64,000 nt of DNA from Gemmatimonadota bacterium (GCA_028874985.1 JAPPGI010000052.1:1-64000); one strand, 5' to 3'; counted from the stretch's first letter, positions 26,553-35,935 are shown. Numbers and translations: made by a program. The notes: generated from the sequence alone by a model not told the origin.

Positions 26553-29459
26553 GTGAGAAAGCCGAGCCGGATGCGATTCCGGGCCCTTGCCGGATCGATG
26601 GCCCTCGCGGCCCTCGCGGGGATCCCGGCGCCGGCGCACGCCCAGGAGCTCAACGACTCGCTGCGCGATGTGGTCCGGGGAAGGCTGGAGCGGCTCACCC
26701 GCGCGCTGGGGGACTCGACCGACCTGTTGCCGGACACCCTCCCGCGGGATTCCGCCGACGTGAGCATGGTCGGGGACTCCGTGCTCAAGCTGCTGCTCGG
26801 CCTGGACGGTTACAGTGTGGTCCAGTATCGGGCGGAAGGGGCCGTCTTCGAGCCCGAAACCGGGTTGCTCACGCTGACGGGCTCGGAAGGGAACAGCGCC
26901 CTCCTCAATCGCGAGGGCCTCGAACTGAAGGCCGACTCGGCGCTGGTCATCGACGAGAACGCCGGACGGCTGGTGACGAAGGGCGAGGCGGCCACGTTCA
27001 CCCCGGAGGACGGAGATTCGGTCCTCACGCGGCGGATCATCTTCGACCTCGATCAGGACCGCGCAACCGCCGTGGACGCCCGGACCACGATGGACGCCGG
27101 GGCGGGCAAATGGATCGTGCGCGGCGACTGTCCCTGGGTCGACGGAGACCTGTCGTACTGCCACCGGCTGCGGTTCACAAGCTGCGAGGAGGAGGAGCCC
27201 CACTACCACTTTCTCGCGCGTGAGATCAAGATCACTCCGGGAGGTACGATGGTCGCCCGGAACGTGGTCCTCTACTTTGCGGATGTCGGGGTGTTCTGGC
27301 TCCCCTTCATCGCGCAGAGCACCGAGACGGAGCGTCGCTCCGGTCTGCTTCCGGTTCGCTTCTCCGTGAACGATGTCGTGCGCAGCTCGGACAACTATTC
27401 GCGACGGGTCTCCAACATCGGCTACTACTGGGCGATCAGCGACTACGCCGACGCCGAGATGGGGCTGGACTGGTGGAGCGGCAACTACATGGCCATGACG
27501 GGTGCGCTGCGCTACGAATGGACTCGGCAGTTCCTGGCGGGCGGTGCCAACCTACGGCAGTTCTGGAGGGAGGAAGGGGGGTCCGAACTCGCCGTCGATA
27601 CGCGGCACAGATGGGAGATCTCGGAGCGGACCAAGGCGCAGGCCTCCTTCCGCTACGCCTCCAGCGCGTCCTTCGTGCGCCGGAATTCGTTCGATCCCAG
27701 GGAGGTCACCCAGTCGATCGACTCGGAGGGGGGGTTCAGCCGGCGCTTCGACTGGGGCAACCTCTCGGTGAACGCCAACCGCAGGCAGTTCCTGTCCGAT
27801 GACAAGGTCGAGATGACGCTTCCCACGGTGAACCTCTCCGTTTCGCCGATCACCCTGTTTGACGCGCCGCCCAACCGGGCCCGGTTCTACAACAACCTGA
27901 CGTGGTCGGGTTCCGGCCGCTTGTCGCGGTCGATACGCGATCTTCCGGCCCAGGCGCCCGACTCGTTCCGGCTGAAGTCCGCGGACTCCGAGGCGTTGCG
28001 CGGCAGCTTCTCCACGAGCCTGTCGGCGGGCGCCCTCTCGGTTTCACAGAGTGTCAACCTGAACCGGAACACCTCAAGAGACCTGCCGGCGGACTTCTTC
28101 GACCCCGACACCGCGGCCCCCCAGGCCGGGATCGGGAGCGTGGGGGAACTGCGGCAACCCGCCTTCTACCCCCGGGCCGCCGCCGACGGCATGGATCACC
28201 GGGAGGAGGAGCTGACCTGGTCCACCGGCGTCAACTACCAGGTGAACCTGGTGGGGTCCACCTCGCTCACCCCGAACCTCTCCGTGTCGGGCCGCTCCAT
28301 CCGGTCCGATACCGCCACGGTGGGCGACGGCGGCTTCTTCGCCGCCCCGAGTCGTGTTTCCTTCGGGGCCAACCTGAAGGTCGATCTGTACGGCTTCTAC
28401 TACGGAGACCGGATCCGGCACAAGTGGTCGCCGAGCTTCTCGTACTCGTACTCCCCCGAGACGAAGCCGACGGATCAGCAAAAGCTGGTCTTCGGTGACC
28501 GTGCGGTCCAGCCGAAGAACGAGATTCGTCTCGGGATGACCCAGACCTTCGAGATGAAGGTCTCGGACGCGGCAGCGGATTCGGCGGCCGCGGAGAGCCC
28601 GGCGCCCAATCGGTCCGCAGGTCCCCGCAGGCTGCCGCGGGCGCGAAAGGTCACGCTGCTGGGACTGCGCACCAGCGCGGTAACCTACGACTTCGAGCAG
28701 GCCAAGGAAGCGGGCCACTTCAGCCGGGGTTTCGCCGAAAACCTGCGCGTCTCCAACCGGATCAGTTCGGACTACCTTCGCGGTCTGTCCGTTTCGGTGG
28801 AACACGACATCTTCGACGCCTCCGCCGACGAGGGCGGCGGGGCGGCCGCGCTCGCCTTCGCTCCGTTCCTTTCCAGCACGAACCTCGCCTTCTCGTTGAG
28901 CAACAAGTCCGCGCTGTTCGGGTGGCTGGGACGGCTGATGGGTGGTGAAGCGGACGAGGGATCCGCATCCGCGGCGACCGGCGGCGAGGAAGAGGCGACC
29001 GACCCGACGGGGCTGGAGTCGGCGGACCTGGGGGAATCGACGATCGTGCCGCGGTCCGGCGACCGGCGCAGACGGCCCCGAGGCTCCCAGCGCGGAGGCC
29101 GGGTCGGCGAATGGTCCGCCTCCCTTTCCTACTCCCTGGCCCGCACCCGGGGGGTCGAAACCGGTGGCAACCAGATGCTGCAGGCGAACGTGCGGTTTCG
29201 GCCCACGGAAAAATGGTCGGTGGACTGGAGGACTTCGTACGACATCGTGGCGGGAGCGTTCAACGACCACGTGATCAACCTCAAGCGGGAGATGCACCGC
29301 TGGGAAGCCGACTTCGCCTTCCAGCAGACGGCGACCGGCAACTGGACGTTCGTCTTCGAGGTGGCGTTGACGGACAACCGGGACCTGCACTTCGACTACG
29401 AGCAGCGAACAGGGGGGCGGCAGAGCGGGGGGCGGAGCACCGGCGGGACCCGCCGGTAG
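26553..29459 (+). CDS. lptD: LptD-like LPS-assembly outer-membrane protein
   Basis: The 968-residue protein has a signal peptide ending near AHAQ, an OstA/LptA-like N-terminal jellyroll (about 70-200; repeated LTGSEGNSALL and GRLVTKGEA strands) and a large beta-barrel. The segment FLAREIKITPGGTMVARNVVLYFADVGVFWLPFI is characteristic of LptD/OstA. Cysteines in GDCPW, YCHR and SCEEE may form the disulfides that activate the barrel. The start is GTG 26553 with AGAGGAG upstream; ATG 26571 is an alternative. LptD inserts lipopolysaccharide into the outer leaflet. Confidence 0.82.
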   Translation: MRKPSRMRFRALAGSMALAALAGIPAPAHAQELNDSLRDVVRGRLERLTRALGDSTDLLPDTLPRDSADVSMVGDSVLKLLLGLDGYSVVQYRAEGAVFEPETGLLTLTGSEGNSALLNREGLELKADSALVIDENAGRLVTKGEAATFTPEDGDSVLTRRIIFDLDQDRATAVDARTTMDAGAGKWIVRGDCPWVDGDLSYCHRLRFTSCEEEEPHYHFLAREIKITPGGTMVARNVVLYFADVGVFWLPFIAQSTETERRSGLLPVRFSVNDVVRSSDNYSRRVSNIGYYWAISDYADAEMGLDWWSGNYMAMTGALRYEWTRQFLAGGANLRQFWREEGGSELAVDTRHRWEISERTKAQASFRYASSASFVRRNSFDPREVTQSIDSEGGFSRRFDWGNLSVNANRRQFLSDDKVEMTLPTVNLSVSPITLFDAPPNRARFYNNLTWSGSGRLSRSIRDLPAQAPDSFRLKSADSEALRGSFSTSLSAGALSVSQSVNLNRNTSRDLPADFFDPDTAAPQAGIGSVGELRQPAFYPRAAADGMDHREEELTWSTGVNYQVNLVGSTSLTPNLSVSGRSIRSDTATVGDGGFFAAPSRVSFGANLKVDLYGFYYGDRIRHKWSPSFSYSYSPETKPTDQQKLVFGDRAVQPKNEIRLGMTQTFEMKVSDAAADSAAAESPAPNRSAGPRRLPRARKVTLLGLRTSAVTYDFEQAKEAGHFSRGFAENLRVSNRISSDYLRGLSVSVEHDIFDASADEGGGAAALAFAPFLSSTNLAFSLSNKSALFGWLGRLMGGEADEGSASAATGGEEEATDPTGLESADLGESTIVPRSGDRRRRPRGSQRGGRVGEWSASLSYSLARTRGVETGGNQMLQANVRFRPTEKWSVDWRTSYDIVAGAFNDHVINLKREMHRWEADFAFQQTATGNWTFVFEVALTDNRDLHFDYEQRTGGRQSGGRSTGGTRR

Positions 29460-29541
29460 GAGCCGGTGGAAAGCCCGGGCGACCCGCCCCCGACTGTCCC
29501 CAAACGGATGCCGCTTCGTCCCAGTGTGAGGACAGGATCGC

Positions 29542-29569
29542 CGGACGCGCGTCCGTCGAGTTCCTTTTT
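29542..29569 (+). terminator. Candidate terminator after lptD
   Basis: A 14-base perfect palindrome (CGGACGCGCGTCCG) that can fold as a 5-bp stem with a GCGC loop is followed 9 bases later by TTTTT. It lies 83 bases after the lptD stop. The rest of the 275-base gap up to 29734 shows no gene. Confidence 0.4.
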
Positions 29570-29734
29570 CGGCGTGGCATTCCCAACCTGGTACGGAAAT
29601 TGCTGTAATCCACTCGTGGCGGCTTCGACCAGGGGTGCTCGGCCCGGCTCTGCGGTGTGACCATTCCAATCCGGCCGGCGCCTGCCGAGGTAGCTATCGG
29701 GAGCTGCTGCAACGGAACCGAAACGAGGGGTCAT

Positions 29735-30841
29735 ATGCGATACTGGCTGTTGGGTGTGGCGGCGGCGTGTCTGGGGGGGTGTGACGGAAGGCTGACGATG
29801 GTGGACGAGCCCGCCCCGCCGCGCAATCTGGACGGTGACTACTTCAACCGGGGAGTGGACCTGTGGTGGGAGCTGGATTCCCAATGGGACGGGGAGGCCT
29901 TTCGCGTCTACGGAAAACGGACCGGTGACACGGAGTACTTCTTCATCGCCGAAGTGACGAGCTGTGCCCAGGGTGGGTGCGTGTACCGGGACATCAACGT
30001 CAGTCCCAAGCGCATGTACGAGTATTACGTTGCGTCGGTGGATCCCGAAACGGGAATGGAGGGGGCCAGCCCGTATTCGGTCGAGGTCTTCGTGCCCCTG
30101 CCCGATCCGCCGCCGATACCCGCCGAGGTCGATGCCGTGGCGCTGGACGACGCGGTCTACCTCCGATGGGACGACAACGGCGCCACAGCCGAGGATTTCT
30201 CCGTGTACCGGGTCTACCAGGACGGCGCGGACGAAGACTACCTGCTGGGAGAGACCGACTCTCCGGCGTTTCTCGACATTCTGGCCGAGAACGGCAAGAC
30301 GGCGGCGTATTACGTCACTTCCGTCGACGTTCAGGGCCACGAAAGCGCCGCCAGCCGGGTCGTCGAGAGCACGCCCCGCCCGGACTACACGGGCGAAGTC
30401 GCGTACACCTATCAGGGCGTCCCGGAATCTTCCGGCTTCCGCTTCCAGGAGTCGGATGACCACGACGCCGTCATGGACGGGGACGACGCCGACCGGCACT
30501 TCAGGATCGAGTACGACGACGGCAGGTACTGGTTCGTTCCCGGACCCGGCGCCTACATCCACCCGACGCGCAAGAAGACCTCGGCCCTGAAGTGCGGTCC
30601 GGGGGCGGATCCGGATTGCGTATCCTGGGAGACGGCGCCGACGGCGGGGTATTTGTCCGAAGACCTGCAGCTCGAGCTCGGCTACACCTACATGTTCTAC
30701 GTTCCCGGAGACGACGACAAGATGCGGTACGGAGCGGTGCGTCCCACGCACACCGGTGCTTGCCCCAACCACTTCAGCATCTTCGACTGGGCATATCAGA
30801 CCCAGGCGGGCAACCCGGGCCTCTCGCCACCGGAGGGTTAG
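29735..30841 (+). CDS. Lipoprotein with fibronectin type III-like domains
   Basis: The 368-residue protein has a short lipoprotein signal with Cys at 16 (ACLGGC) and GAGGGG before the ATG. Two fibronectin type III-like beta-sandwiches are likely: about 30-125, with VDLWWELDSQWDGEAFRVYG, and 128-215, with AVYLRWDDNGATAEDFSVYR. A C-terminal region of about 140 residues contains a Cys pair (KCGPGADPDC) that I cannot assign. The protein is probably surface- or periplasm-facing. No enzymatic motif is seen. Confidence 0.75.
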   Translation: MRYWLLGVAAACLGGCDGRLTMVDEPAPPRNLDGDYFNRGVDLWWELDSQWDGEAFRVYGKRTGDTEYFFIAEVTSCAQGGCVYRDINVSPKRMYEYYVASVDPETGMEGASPYSVEVFVPLPDPPPIPAEVDAVALDDAVYLRWDDNGATAEDFSVYRVYQDGADEDYLLGETDSPAFLDILAENGKTAAYYVTSVDVQGHESAASRVVESTPRPDYTGEVAYTYQGVPESSGFRFQESDDHDAVMDGDDADRHFRIEYDDGRYWFVPGPGAYIHPTRKKTSALKCGPGADPDCVSWETAPTAGYLSEDLQLELGYTYMFYVPGDDDKMRYGAVRPTHTGACPNHFSIFDWAYQTQAGNPGLSPPEG

Positions 30842-30850
30842 CAGGCCGGC

Positions 30851-31786
30851 GTGGTACCGGTAGTGGAGGCTGTCCCGAACTTCAGCGAGGGGCGGGATCC
30901 GGGATTCGTTTCGGAAGTGGCGCGGAGATTCAGCCGCACGGGGTGCGAGGTCCTTCACACCACCTCGGATCCCGATCACAATCGCAGCGTCGTGACCGTG
31001 GTCGGCCCGCCCGAGGCCGTGGAGGACGGGGCGGTTGAGGCTGCCCGGTTCGCCCACCGACACATCGACCTGCGCGCCCATCGGGGCGTTCATCCACGCA
31101 TAGGCGCCCTGGATGTTCTGCCCTTCGTACCCCTGGCGGGAATGGACATGTCGCAGGCCGCGAAGATGGCCCGCCGCGCGGGAGGCCGGATCAGCAGGCT
31201 GGGCGTCCCCGTCTACCTGTACGGGATGGCCTCGCGGCCGCCCGGCCGGGGACTCGCTTCCATCCGCCGGGGCGGCTTCGAGGCGCTCGTTGCGGAGGAG
31301 CCGACCGGCCGGCCGCCGGCCGACTTCCCCGGGGTGGACGAAAACGGGAAACCCGCCCACCTCTTCGCCCACCCCACGGCAGGCGGCGCCTGCGTGGGAG
31401 CCAGAAGGGTCCTTCTGGCCTGGAACGTGGATGTCGAAGGGGTTTCCCTCGAGGAGGCCGGCAAGGTCGCGTCGGGCATCCGGGAGTCCGGAGGGGGTTT
31501 TCGAGGTCTTCGCGCGCTCGCGCTCTTTCTGCCGGGACAGGGCCGGACGCAGATTTCCATGAGCCTTGAGACACCGGATGAGACCGGCCCGATGGAGGTG
31601 TTCGCGGCCATCGAGTCCGGAGTTGAGCGGCTTGGCGGGCGAGTGGTGGGGACCGAGGTCGTCGGCATGGCGCCCGACGCCATTACGAGCGTGGTTGCCG
31701 GTGCAATGGCCATCCGGGACTGGTCGACGGATCGAATCCTGAGTCGCCGGGTCGCTGCATATGTGGGGACCGATCCGATGGCGTGA
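30851..31786 (+). CDS. ftcD: Glutamate formimidoyltransferase-like protein
   Basis: The 311-residue protein matches the formiminotransferase half of FtcD, which moves the formimino group of N-formimino-glutamate to tetrahydrofolate in histidine breakdown. Signatures are VVEAVPNFSEGRD at the N-terminus, HRGVHPRIGALDVLPFVPL and FAHPTAGGACVGARRVLLAWNV. There is no cyclodeaminase domain and no other hut gene nearby, so a role in histidine use is not supported by context. The start is GTG 30851, with GGAGGG about 14 bases upstream. Confidence 0.88.
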   Translation: MVPVVEAVPNFSEGRDPGFVSEVARRFSRTGCEVLHTTSDPDHNRSVVTVVGPPEAVEDGAVEAARFAHRHIDLRAHRGVHPRIGALDVLPFVPLAGMDMSQAAKMARRAGGRISRLGVPVYLYGMASRPPGRGLASIRRGGFEALVAEEPTGRPPADFPGVDENGKPAHLFAHPTAGGACVGARRVLLAWNVDVEGVSLEEAGKVASGIRESGGGFRGLRALALFLPGQGRTQISMSLETPDETGPMEVFAAIESGVERLGGRVVGTEVVGMAPDAITSVVAGAMAIRDWSTDRILSRRVAAYVGTDPMA

Positions 31787-31866
31787 CGTGGAGGCCTCGT
31801 GCTCTCCCGGCGCGGGCGGAACCGGTCCGGCCCCGCTGCACAATGTGCCTTTCCCGCTCCTCGTGC

Positions 31867-31873
31867 TAACTTG
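31867..31873 (+). promoter_or_regulatory. TAACTTG element before the polyprenyl synthase gene
   Basis: The heptamer, preceded by GC as in several other instances here, lies 76 bases before the ATG at 31950 and fits the TAnnTTg pattern. Confidence 0.35.
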
Positions 31874-31949
31874 TTCCCGATATGAGGCGGCGGTGTACGA
31901 TCGGGGATCCGACACGAGCCGCCAGCGCAATGCTTCCTTCAACGCACCC

Positions 31950-32954
31950 ATGACCGACACCACGACGGTTCCGCAAGGAGCGACGACAGGGCTGCATGGG
32001 ATCCAGGCTCCCGTCAGGGACCGCCTCGACCTGGTGCTGGAGGAATTGCGCGGGATCGCGGTCTCGGACTTCTCCATGATCGAGGAAGTCAACGCCTACC
32101 TGCTCAACGTGCCCGGAAAGCTGTTTCGGCCCACGCTGCTGCTGCTCGCTAGCGATGTCGGGGGCCGGTCCTCCGACGACGCGGTGACCCTGGGGGCTGT
32201 TGTGGAACTCGTTCACGTTGCGACGCTCGTGCACGACGATGCCGTGGATCACTCGGCGCTCCGGCGGGGGATGCCTACCGTCAATTCGCTGTGGACCCAC
32301 CAGATCGCGATCATCATGGGTGACTACCTGTACAGTCGTGCAGTGACCGAGCTGGCGCGGATCGGGAATCTGGAGGCGGTGCGGGTTCTCGGGTCCGCGG
32401 CCAACACCATGAGCGTCGGAGAAATGCGCCAGCTCCTCTCCTACGACGACATAACCTTCTCCGAGACCGAATACTACCGGCTCATCGCGGCCAAGACGGC
32501 ATCGCTGATCTCGGCGGCGTGCGAAATGGGAGCCCTGGCCGGGGTGCAGTCCTATCGCGTCGCCCTCAAGCGCTTCGGACATTTTCTCGGGATGGCCTTC
32601 CAGATCGCCGACGACATGCTCGACTACGCCGGTTCCGAAGATGTGACGGGGAAGCCCGCCGGCCTCGACCTGCGGGAACGCAAGGTCACGCTGCCGCTGG
32701 TGGGCGCGCTGCGGGAGATGTCGCCCGCCGAGGTTGACCAGATCCGGCACATGTTCACGCTGGTGGAGCCCGGTGACGACGAGGTTCGGGACGCAATCGC
32801 GTTGGTGGTTCGCAATGGCGGACTGGAATACGCCCGGCGCAAGGCGCTCTCCTACGCAAGAACGGCCGAAGCGGAGATCGCTCGGCTCGCGCCGGGCCCG
32901 GCGCTCGAGGCTCTCGCCGACGCCGTGGTCTACGCCGTCGACCGGTCACGATAG
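31950..32954 (+). CDS. Trans-isoprenyl diphosphate synthase
   Basis: The 334-residue polyprenyl synthase has both aspartate-rich magnesium sites: HDDAVD at 95-100 (first DDxxD) and DDMLD at 221-225 (second). GKLFRP at 56-61 binds isopentenyl diphosphate. It resembles long-chain (octaprenyl/heptaprenyl) synthases that make quinone side chains more than farnesyl synthases; chain length cannot be read with certainty. The start is ATG 31950, which gives the expected N-terminus; the longer open frame runs into upstream non-coding sequence. Confidence 0.9.
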   Translation: MTDTTTVPQGATTGLHGIQAPVRDRLDLVLEELRGIAVSDFSMIEEVNAYLLNVPGKLFRPTLLLLASDVGGRSSDDAVTLGAVVELVHVATLVHDDAVDHSALRRGMPTVNSLWTHQIAIIMGDYLYSRAVTELARIGNLEAVRVLGSAANTMSVGEMRQLLSYDDITFSETEYYRLIAAKTASLISAACEMGALAGVQSYRVALKRFGHFLGMAFQIADDMLDYAGSEDVTGKPAGLDLRERKVTLPLVGALREMSPAEVDQIRHMFTLVEPGDDEVRDAIALVVRNGGLEYARRKALSYARTAEAEIARLAPGPALEALADAVVYAVDRSR

Positions 32955-32960
32955 ACTGAT

Positions 32961-33236
32961 ATGGAATCCAGTTACAAGCGAAGCATAACGCGTGGGCTCT
33001 GGACTCTGGTTTTAGGACTGTTTCTGGGTGGACTCCTCACGGCGCTCGCCGAGAAATTCCTGCTGGAGAGCACGGCCCGTTCGTTCCTGACGACCGCGGT
33101 AAGCGGGTCCTTCGGTCCGGTGTCCGTGGATCTCGGGGCCATGGCCTTCACTCTGGGACCCGTTTCGTTCGTGTTGAACGTGCTCACCCTGGTGGGCATT
33201 GCGCTGGTGGCGCTGGTGGTCCGCTCCTGGTTGTAA
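32961..33236 (+). CDS. Small membrane protein, DUF4321 type
   Basis: The 91-residue protein has two hydrophobic helices, at about 12-32 (LWTLVLGLFLGGLLTALAE) and 66-90, joined by a short polar loop. Size and pattern fit DUF4321, a small uncharacterised inner-membrane family often found near tat or cell-envelope genes. It begins 6 bases after the polyprenyl synthase stop, so it is probably co-transcribed. Function unknown. Confidence 0.75.
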   Translation: MESSYKRSITRGLWTLVLGLFLGGLLTALAEKFLLESTARSFLTTAVSGSFGPVSVDLGAMAFTLGPVSFVLNVLTLVGIALVALVVRSWL

Positions 33237-33327
33237 CGGCCTCTTTCGGCGACGACATGCCGCGGCCCCGAAATGGGCCGATGCGCCGGGGGGTTCCTTC
33301 CCGGCACCGCCGGGCCTGGCGGCCCTT

Positions 33328-33448
33328 GGCGGAACCCGCCTGTCCCTTGGCGGAACCCGCCCTGGTGGAACCCGCCCCGGTGGAACCCGCCCTGGTGGAA
33401 CCCGCTCCTGGTGGAACCCGCCCTGGTGGCACCCACCTGGAACCCGCC
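33328..33448 (+). repeat. Array of eight ~15-bp hairpin-forming repeats
   Basis: Eight units of the form GGyGGAACCCGCC start at 33328, 33349, 33364, 33379, 33394, 33410, 33425 and 33439 (the last one partial). Spacing is 15-21 bases, mostly 15. Each unit can fold as a 5-bp stem around AAC or CAC. Units 1-2 pair GGCGG with CCGCC; unit 7 pairs GGTGG with CCACC; units 3, 4 and 6 use a G-U wobble. This compensatory pattern suggests selection for RNA structure. The array fills the middle of the 321-base gap (33237-33557) between the DUF4321 gene and tatA; no gene is seen in that gap. Confidence 0.8.
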
Positions 33449-33478
33449 CTGGTCTTTCGCCGGCGGCGGGGAAGGGGT

Positions 33479-33485
33479 TAGCTTC
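33479..33485 (+). promoter_or_regulatory. TAGCTTC element before tatA
   Basis: A TAnnTT match lies 73 bases before the tatA ATG and directly after the hairpin repeats, so tatA probably has its own promoter here. Confidence 0.35.
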
Positions 33486-33557
33486 ATCCAGCCCGTCGCA
33501 GGCGGGTTGCCCCGGGGAACGACCCCGGGTGTTCCCGGACACGAGGAGGCAGCGGAA

Positions 33558-33812
33558 ATGCCCTTCCAATTCGGCATGATGGAGATGATCTTCGTCTTCC
33601 TTGTGGTGTTGCTTCTCTTCGGAGCAAAGAGGCTTCCCGAGATCGGGACCTCGCTCGGCAAGGGAATACGGGAGTTCAAGTCCTCGGTGCGGGAAATCGA
33701 GTCCTCGGTCCGGGCCGAGGGGGAGTTGAACCCTCCATCCGACAACGTGTCCGCGGCTCAGACACAGGACGCCGGGGACAAGGGTTCACCGCGGCGCCTG
33801 ACGCAGGGGTGA
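33558..33812 (+). CDS. tatA: Twin-arginine translocase subunit TatA
   Basis: The 84-residue protein has the TatA layout: a short N-terminus, one membrane helix (about 9-22, MIFVFLVVLLLFG), then the hinge FGAKRLPEIGTSLGKGIREFK forming the amphipathic helix, and a polar tail. It oligomerises into the Tat protein-export pore with TatC (gene at 25682). GAGGAGG lies upstream of the ATG. The longer open frame covers the repeat array and is not real. Confidence 0.95.
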   Translation: MPFQFGMMEMIFVFLVVLLLFGAKRLPEIGTSLGKGIREFKSSVREIESSVRAEGELNPPSDNVSAAQTQDAGDKGSPRRLTQG

Positions 33813-33833
33813 TCCCGGCGCGGCCGGCGACCC

Positions 33834-35672
33834 TCAGAACACCGGTGGCAGCCGGATCTGATCCTCTTCGGGCGGGTTGAGGACCTCCTCGCGACGGTCG
33901 ACGATTTCGGCGATTTCCCGCAGCGCCGCGATCCACTGGAAGAACCGCTGCTCCCGCAGAGCTCCGCCCAGCTGGAGGCGCTGGGAGCCGATCTGGTCCC
34001 GCCAGGCCATACTGTCGGCGGCTTCCGAAGCCGTACGTTCGATGACGAAGGCGTTCTGGTTCGCCCGCACCGCGTCGGACACCTCTCCGACCTCCAGCCC
34101 GAATGCGGTCCCGATCGCGGCGTTGTACCGTCCCAGCCCGGGCACGTTGTCGTTCCTCGTGAACGGGCCGGCCTCCCGCACCTCGTCCAGGCCCATCTCC
34201 CGGGCGACTTCGTCCAGCGGGCGGCCGCTCCGAACCTCCTCGGCCAGGGTCCGTGCCTCCGCCATGGCGACCTCGACCTTCCTGACGGTGCTGATCGAGG
34301 ACCGGATGGCCGGTTCGGCTTCCTCCTGAGTCAGATACCGGGAGGAGTCGACGGCGATCAGCTCCATGGTGTAGAACGCGGTCCGGTTCTCGAAGACCGG
34401 ACTCACTTCGCCGGGTGACGTCTGGGGCTCGAAGGCCCACTCGCCTCCTTCCGTCACGTCGCCCGCTCCGGGGGCAAGGGGGAAGGACTCCAGGAACTCG
34501 ATCGTATCGGCCTCCAGTCCCAGCATGGCCGCCGCTTCGGGCAGGGCGATGGATTCGCCCAGTTCCTCCAGGGAGTCCGCCAGGGTGAACAACTCGATTT
34601 CGGAGTCATCCGTGCGCTCGAGGGGGAGCAGGATGTGGCGGGCCTGGGCCGAATCCCGGCCCCAGCGGCGAGTGACTTCGATGAGGTGGACCCCGAAGCT
34701 GGTTCTCACGGGGCTGGTCACCCGGTTCAGCCGGCTGGCGAACACCGCGGAGTCGAAGGTGTGGACCATCCCCCCGCTGGGGAAGACACCCAGGTCGCCT
34801 CCCTCGGGGACGGTGCTGGAATCCGAGGATTCCCTGCGCGCCACCGCGGCGAAGTCCCCTCCGTCGGCGATCTCCTGCCGCAGCGCCTCGGCCCTGGCGT
34901 AGACGGCTGCGGTATCGGCCGCGGTCGGTGCCTTGGAAATGGACACCACTATGACTTCGGCGCTGGCGGGATCGAAGAAACTCTCGCGGTTTTCGTCGTA
35001 GTAGTCGCGGATTTCGTCGGCCGTGATCTCGATCTCGTCGTCCGAAATCCGCCTTAGCGGGTCGAAGGTCACGTAACGTACGCTCGCCTTCTCGTTAGCG
35101 GCCCTGTAGGTGTTCCACAGGTCGTTCTCGGACACGTGGATCCCGGAACCCACCTGGCGCAGCAGCTTGGCCCGCGGGATGATGTTCCGGTAGTAGGCTT
35201 CGAGCCGCACCAGCCAGTCACGACCCGCTACCGAGATGAACTGCTGGTACTTCGTGAGGTCGAACTGGCCGTCCGTCTGAAATGCCGGGTCGCCCATCAT
35301 CTCCGGCGGCGGGCTGAAGCGCGCCGCGTTCAGGATCTCCTCGTCGGTCACGACGATCCGCCTCCGGTCCAGTTCCTGCTGGATCAGGATGCCGTTGACC
35401 ACTTCGTCCCAGGCCTGGTCCTCCAGCCGGGAATTCTGCGCCCCTGTAACCGGTTCCTCCTGGCTCAGCGCCGCCTGGTCGTACAGTCTGCGGTAGGTTC
35501 CCTGGTAATCGTCGTACATCACGGGTGTGCCGTTGACCCTCCCGATCTCCCCCTGGGAGCCGGATGTCTGGCCGGTGATATCCATCCCCCACTCGAAGAA
35601 CATGAGTCCGCCGAAGGCCAGGACCGCGAGGATCATGATCCACTTCGTATTCCTGCGCAGTTGCTGCATCAT
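33834..35672 (-). CDS. ppiD: PpiD-like periplasmic peptidyl-prolyl isomerase chaperone
   Basis: The 612-residue protein is anchored by one N-terminal helix (about 11-28), followed by a SurA-type chaperone domain (IGRVNGTPV, then ILIQQELDRRRIVV). A parvulin rotamase domain (about 210-345, with GGDFAAVARRESSD, GGDLGVFPSGGMV and FGVHLIEV) and a second, degenerate one follow. It assists folding of exported proteins at the inner membrane. AAGGAGGT lies 14 bases before the first of two consecutive ATGs. It is convergent with tatA and divergent from aroQ. Confidence 0.88.
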   Translation of the reverse strand: MMQQLRRNTKWIMILAVLAFGGLMFFEWGMDITGQTSGSQGEIGRVNGTPVMYDDYQGTYRRLYDQAALSQEEPVTGAQNSRLEDQAWDEVVNGILIQQELDRRRIVVTDEEILNAARFSPPPEMMGDPAFQTDGQFDLTKYQQFISVAGRDWLVRLEAYYRNIIPRAKLLRQVGSGIHVSENDLWNTYRAANEKASVRYVTFDPLRRISDDEIEITADEIRDYYDENRESFFDPASAEVIVVSISKAPTAADTAAVYARAEALRQEIADGGDFAAVARRESSDSSTVPEGGDLGVFPSGGMVHTFDSAVFASRLNRVTSPVRTSFGVHLIEVTRRWGRDSAQARHILLPLERTDDSEIELFTLADSLEELGESIALPEAAAMLGLEADTIEFLESFPLAPGAGDVTEGGEWAFEPQTSPGEVSPVFENRTAFYTMELIAVDSSRYLTQEEAEPAIRSSISTVRKVEVAMAEARTLAEEVRSGRPLDEVAREMGLDEVREAGPFTRNDNVPGLGRYNAAIGTAFGLEVGEVSDAVRANQNAFVIERTASEAADSMAWRDQIGSQRLQLGGALREQRFFQWIAALREIAEIVDRREEVLNPPEEDQIRLPPVF

Positions 35673-35696
35673 GGTTTGGTATTACCTCCTTGTCAG

Positions 35697-35704
35697 GGAA
35701 GCTA
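35697..35704 (-). promoter_or_regulatory. TAGCTTCC element before ppiD
   Basis: On the minus strand TAGCTTCC lies 24 bases before the ppiD ATG and just upstream of its Shine-Dalgarno sequence, another instance of the TAnnTT element. Confidence 0.35.
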
Positions 35705-35903
35705 ACAGTCCGTGGACAAAGCCGCCCGAGCACCCACGGGCTGCCAACCTACCGCGGAATCCGGCTTCAAGGAACCGGCTGGAACCACCTGCAGCGGGAT
35801 TTCCGGCCGTTTCCGCTTCCGCGTGGGCGTCGCCTGCGTGCCGTTGGAGGGCGGTCCCCCGGCGGGATGTCCCTGTCCTCGGGCAGGGACCGCCGGGAAC
35901 TCG

Positions 35904-35935
35904 TTGACGACCGTGCGACGCGAAAACTAACTTTC
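35904..35935 (+). promoter_or_regulatory. Promoter of the aroQ-efp-acc operon
   Basis: TTGACG (35904-35909), an 18-base spacer and TAACTTTC (35928-35935) form the most convincing housekeeping-type promoter in the core region. It would give a leader of about 110 bases before the aroQ GTG. Confidence 0.5.

Noticed and set aside
33328-33448. A CRISPR array
   Set aside because: Units are about 15 bp, nearly contiguous, with no unique spacers and no cas genes; they are short hairpin repeats.
33199-33557. Open frames through the repeat array encoding Trp-Asn-Pro-Pro or Gly-Gly-Thr-Arg-Pro repeats
   Set aside because: The repeat unit is a multiple of three, so any frame yields a periodic peptide; no start with a ribosome site, and the conserved protein in this frame is TatA from 33558.
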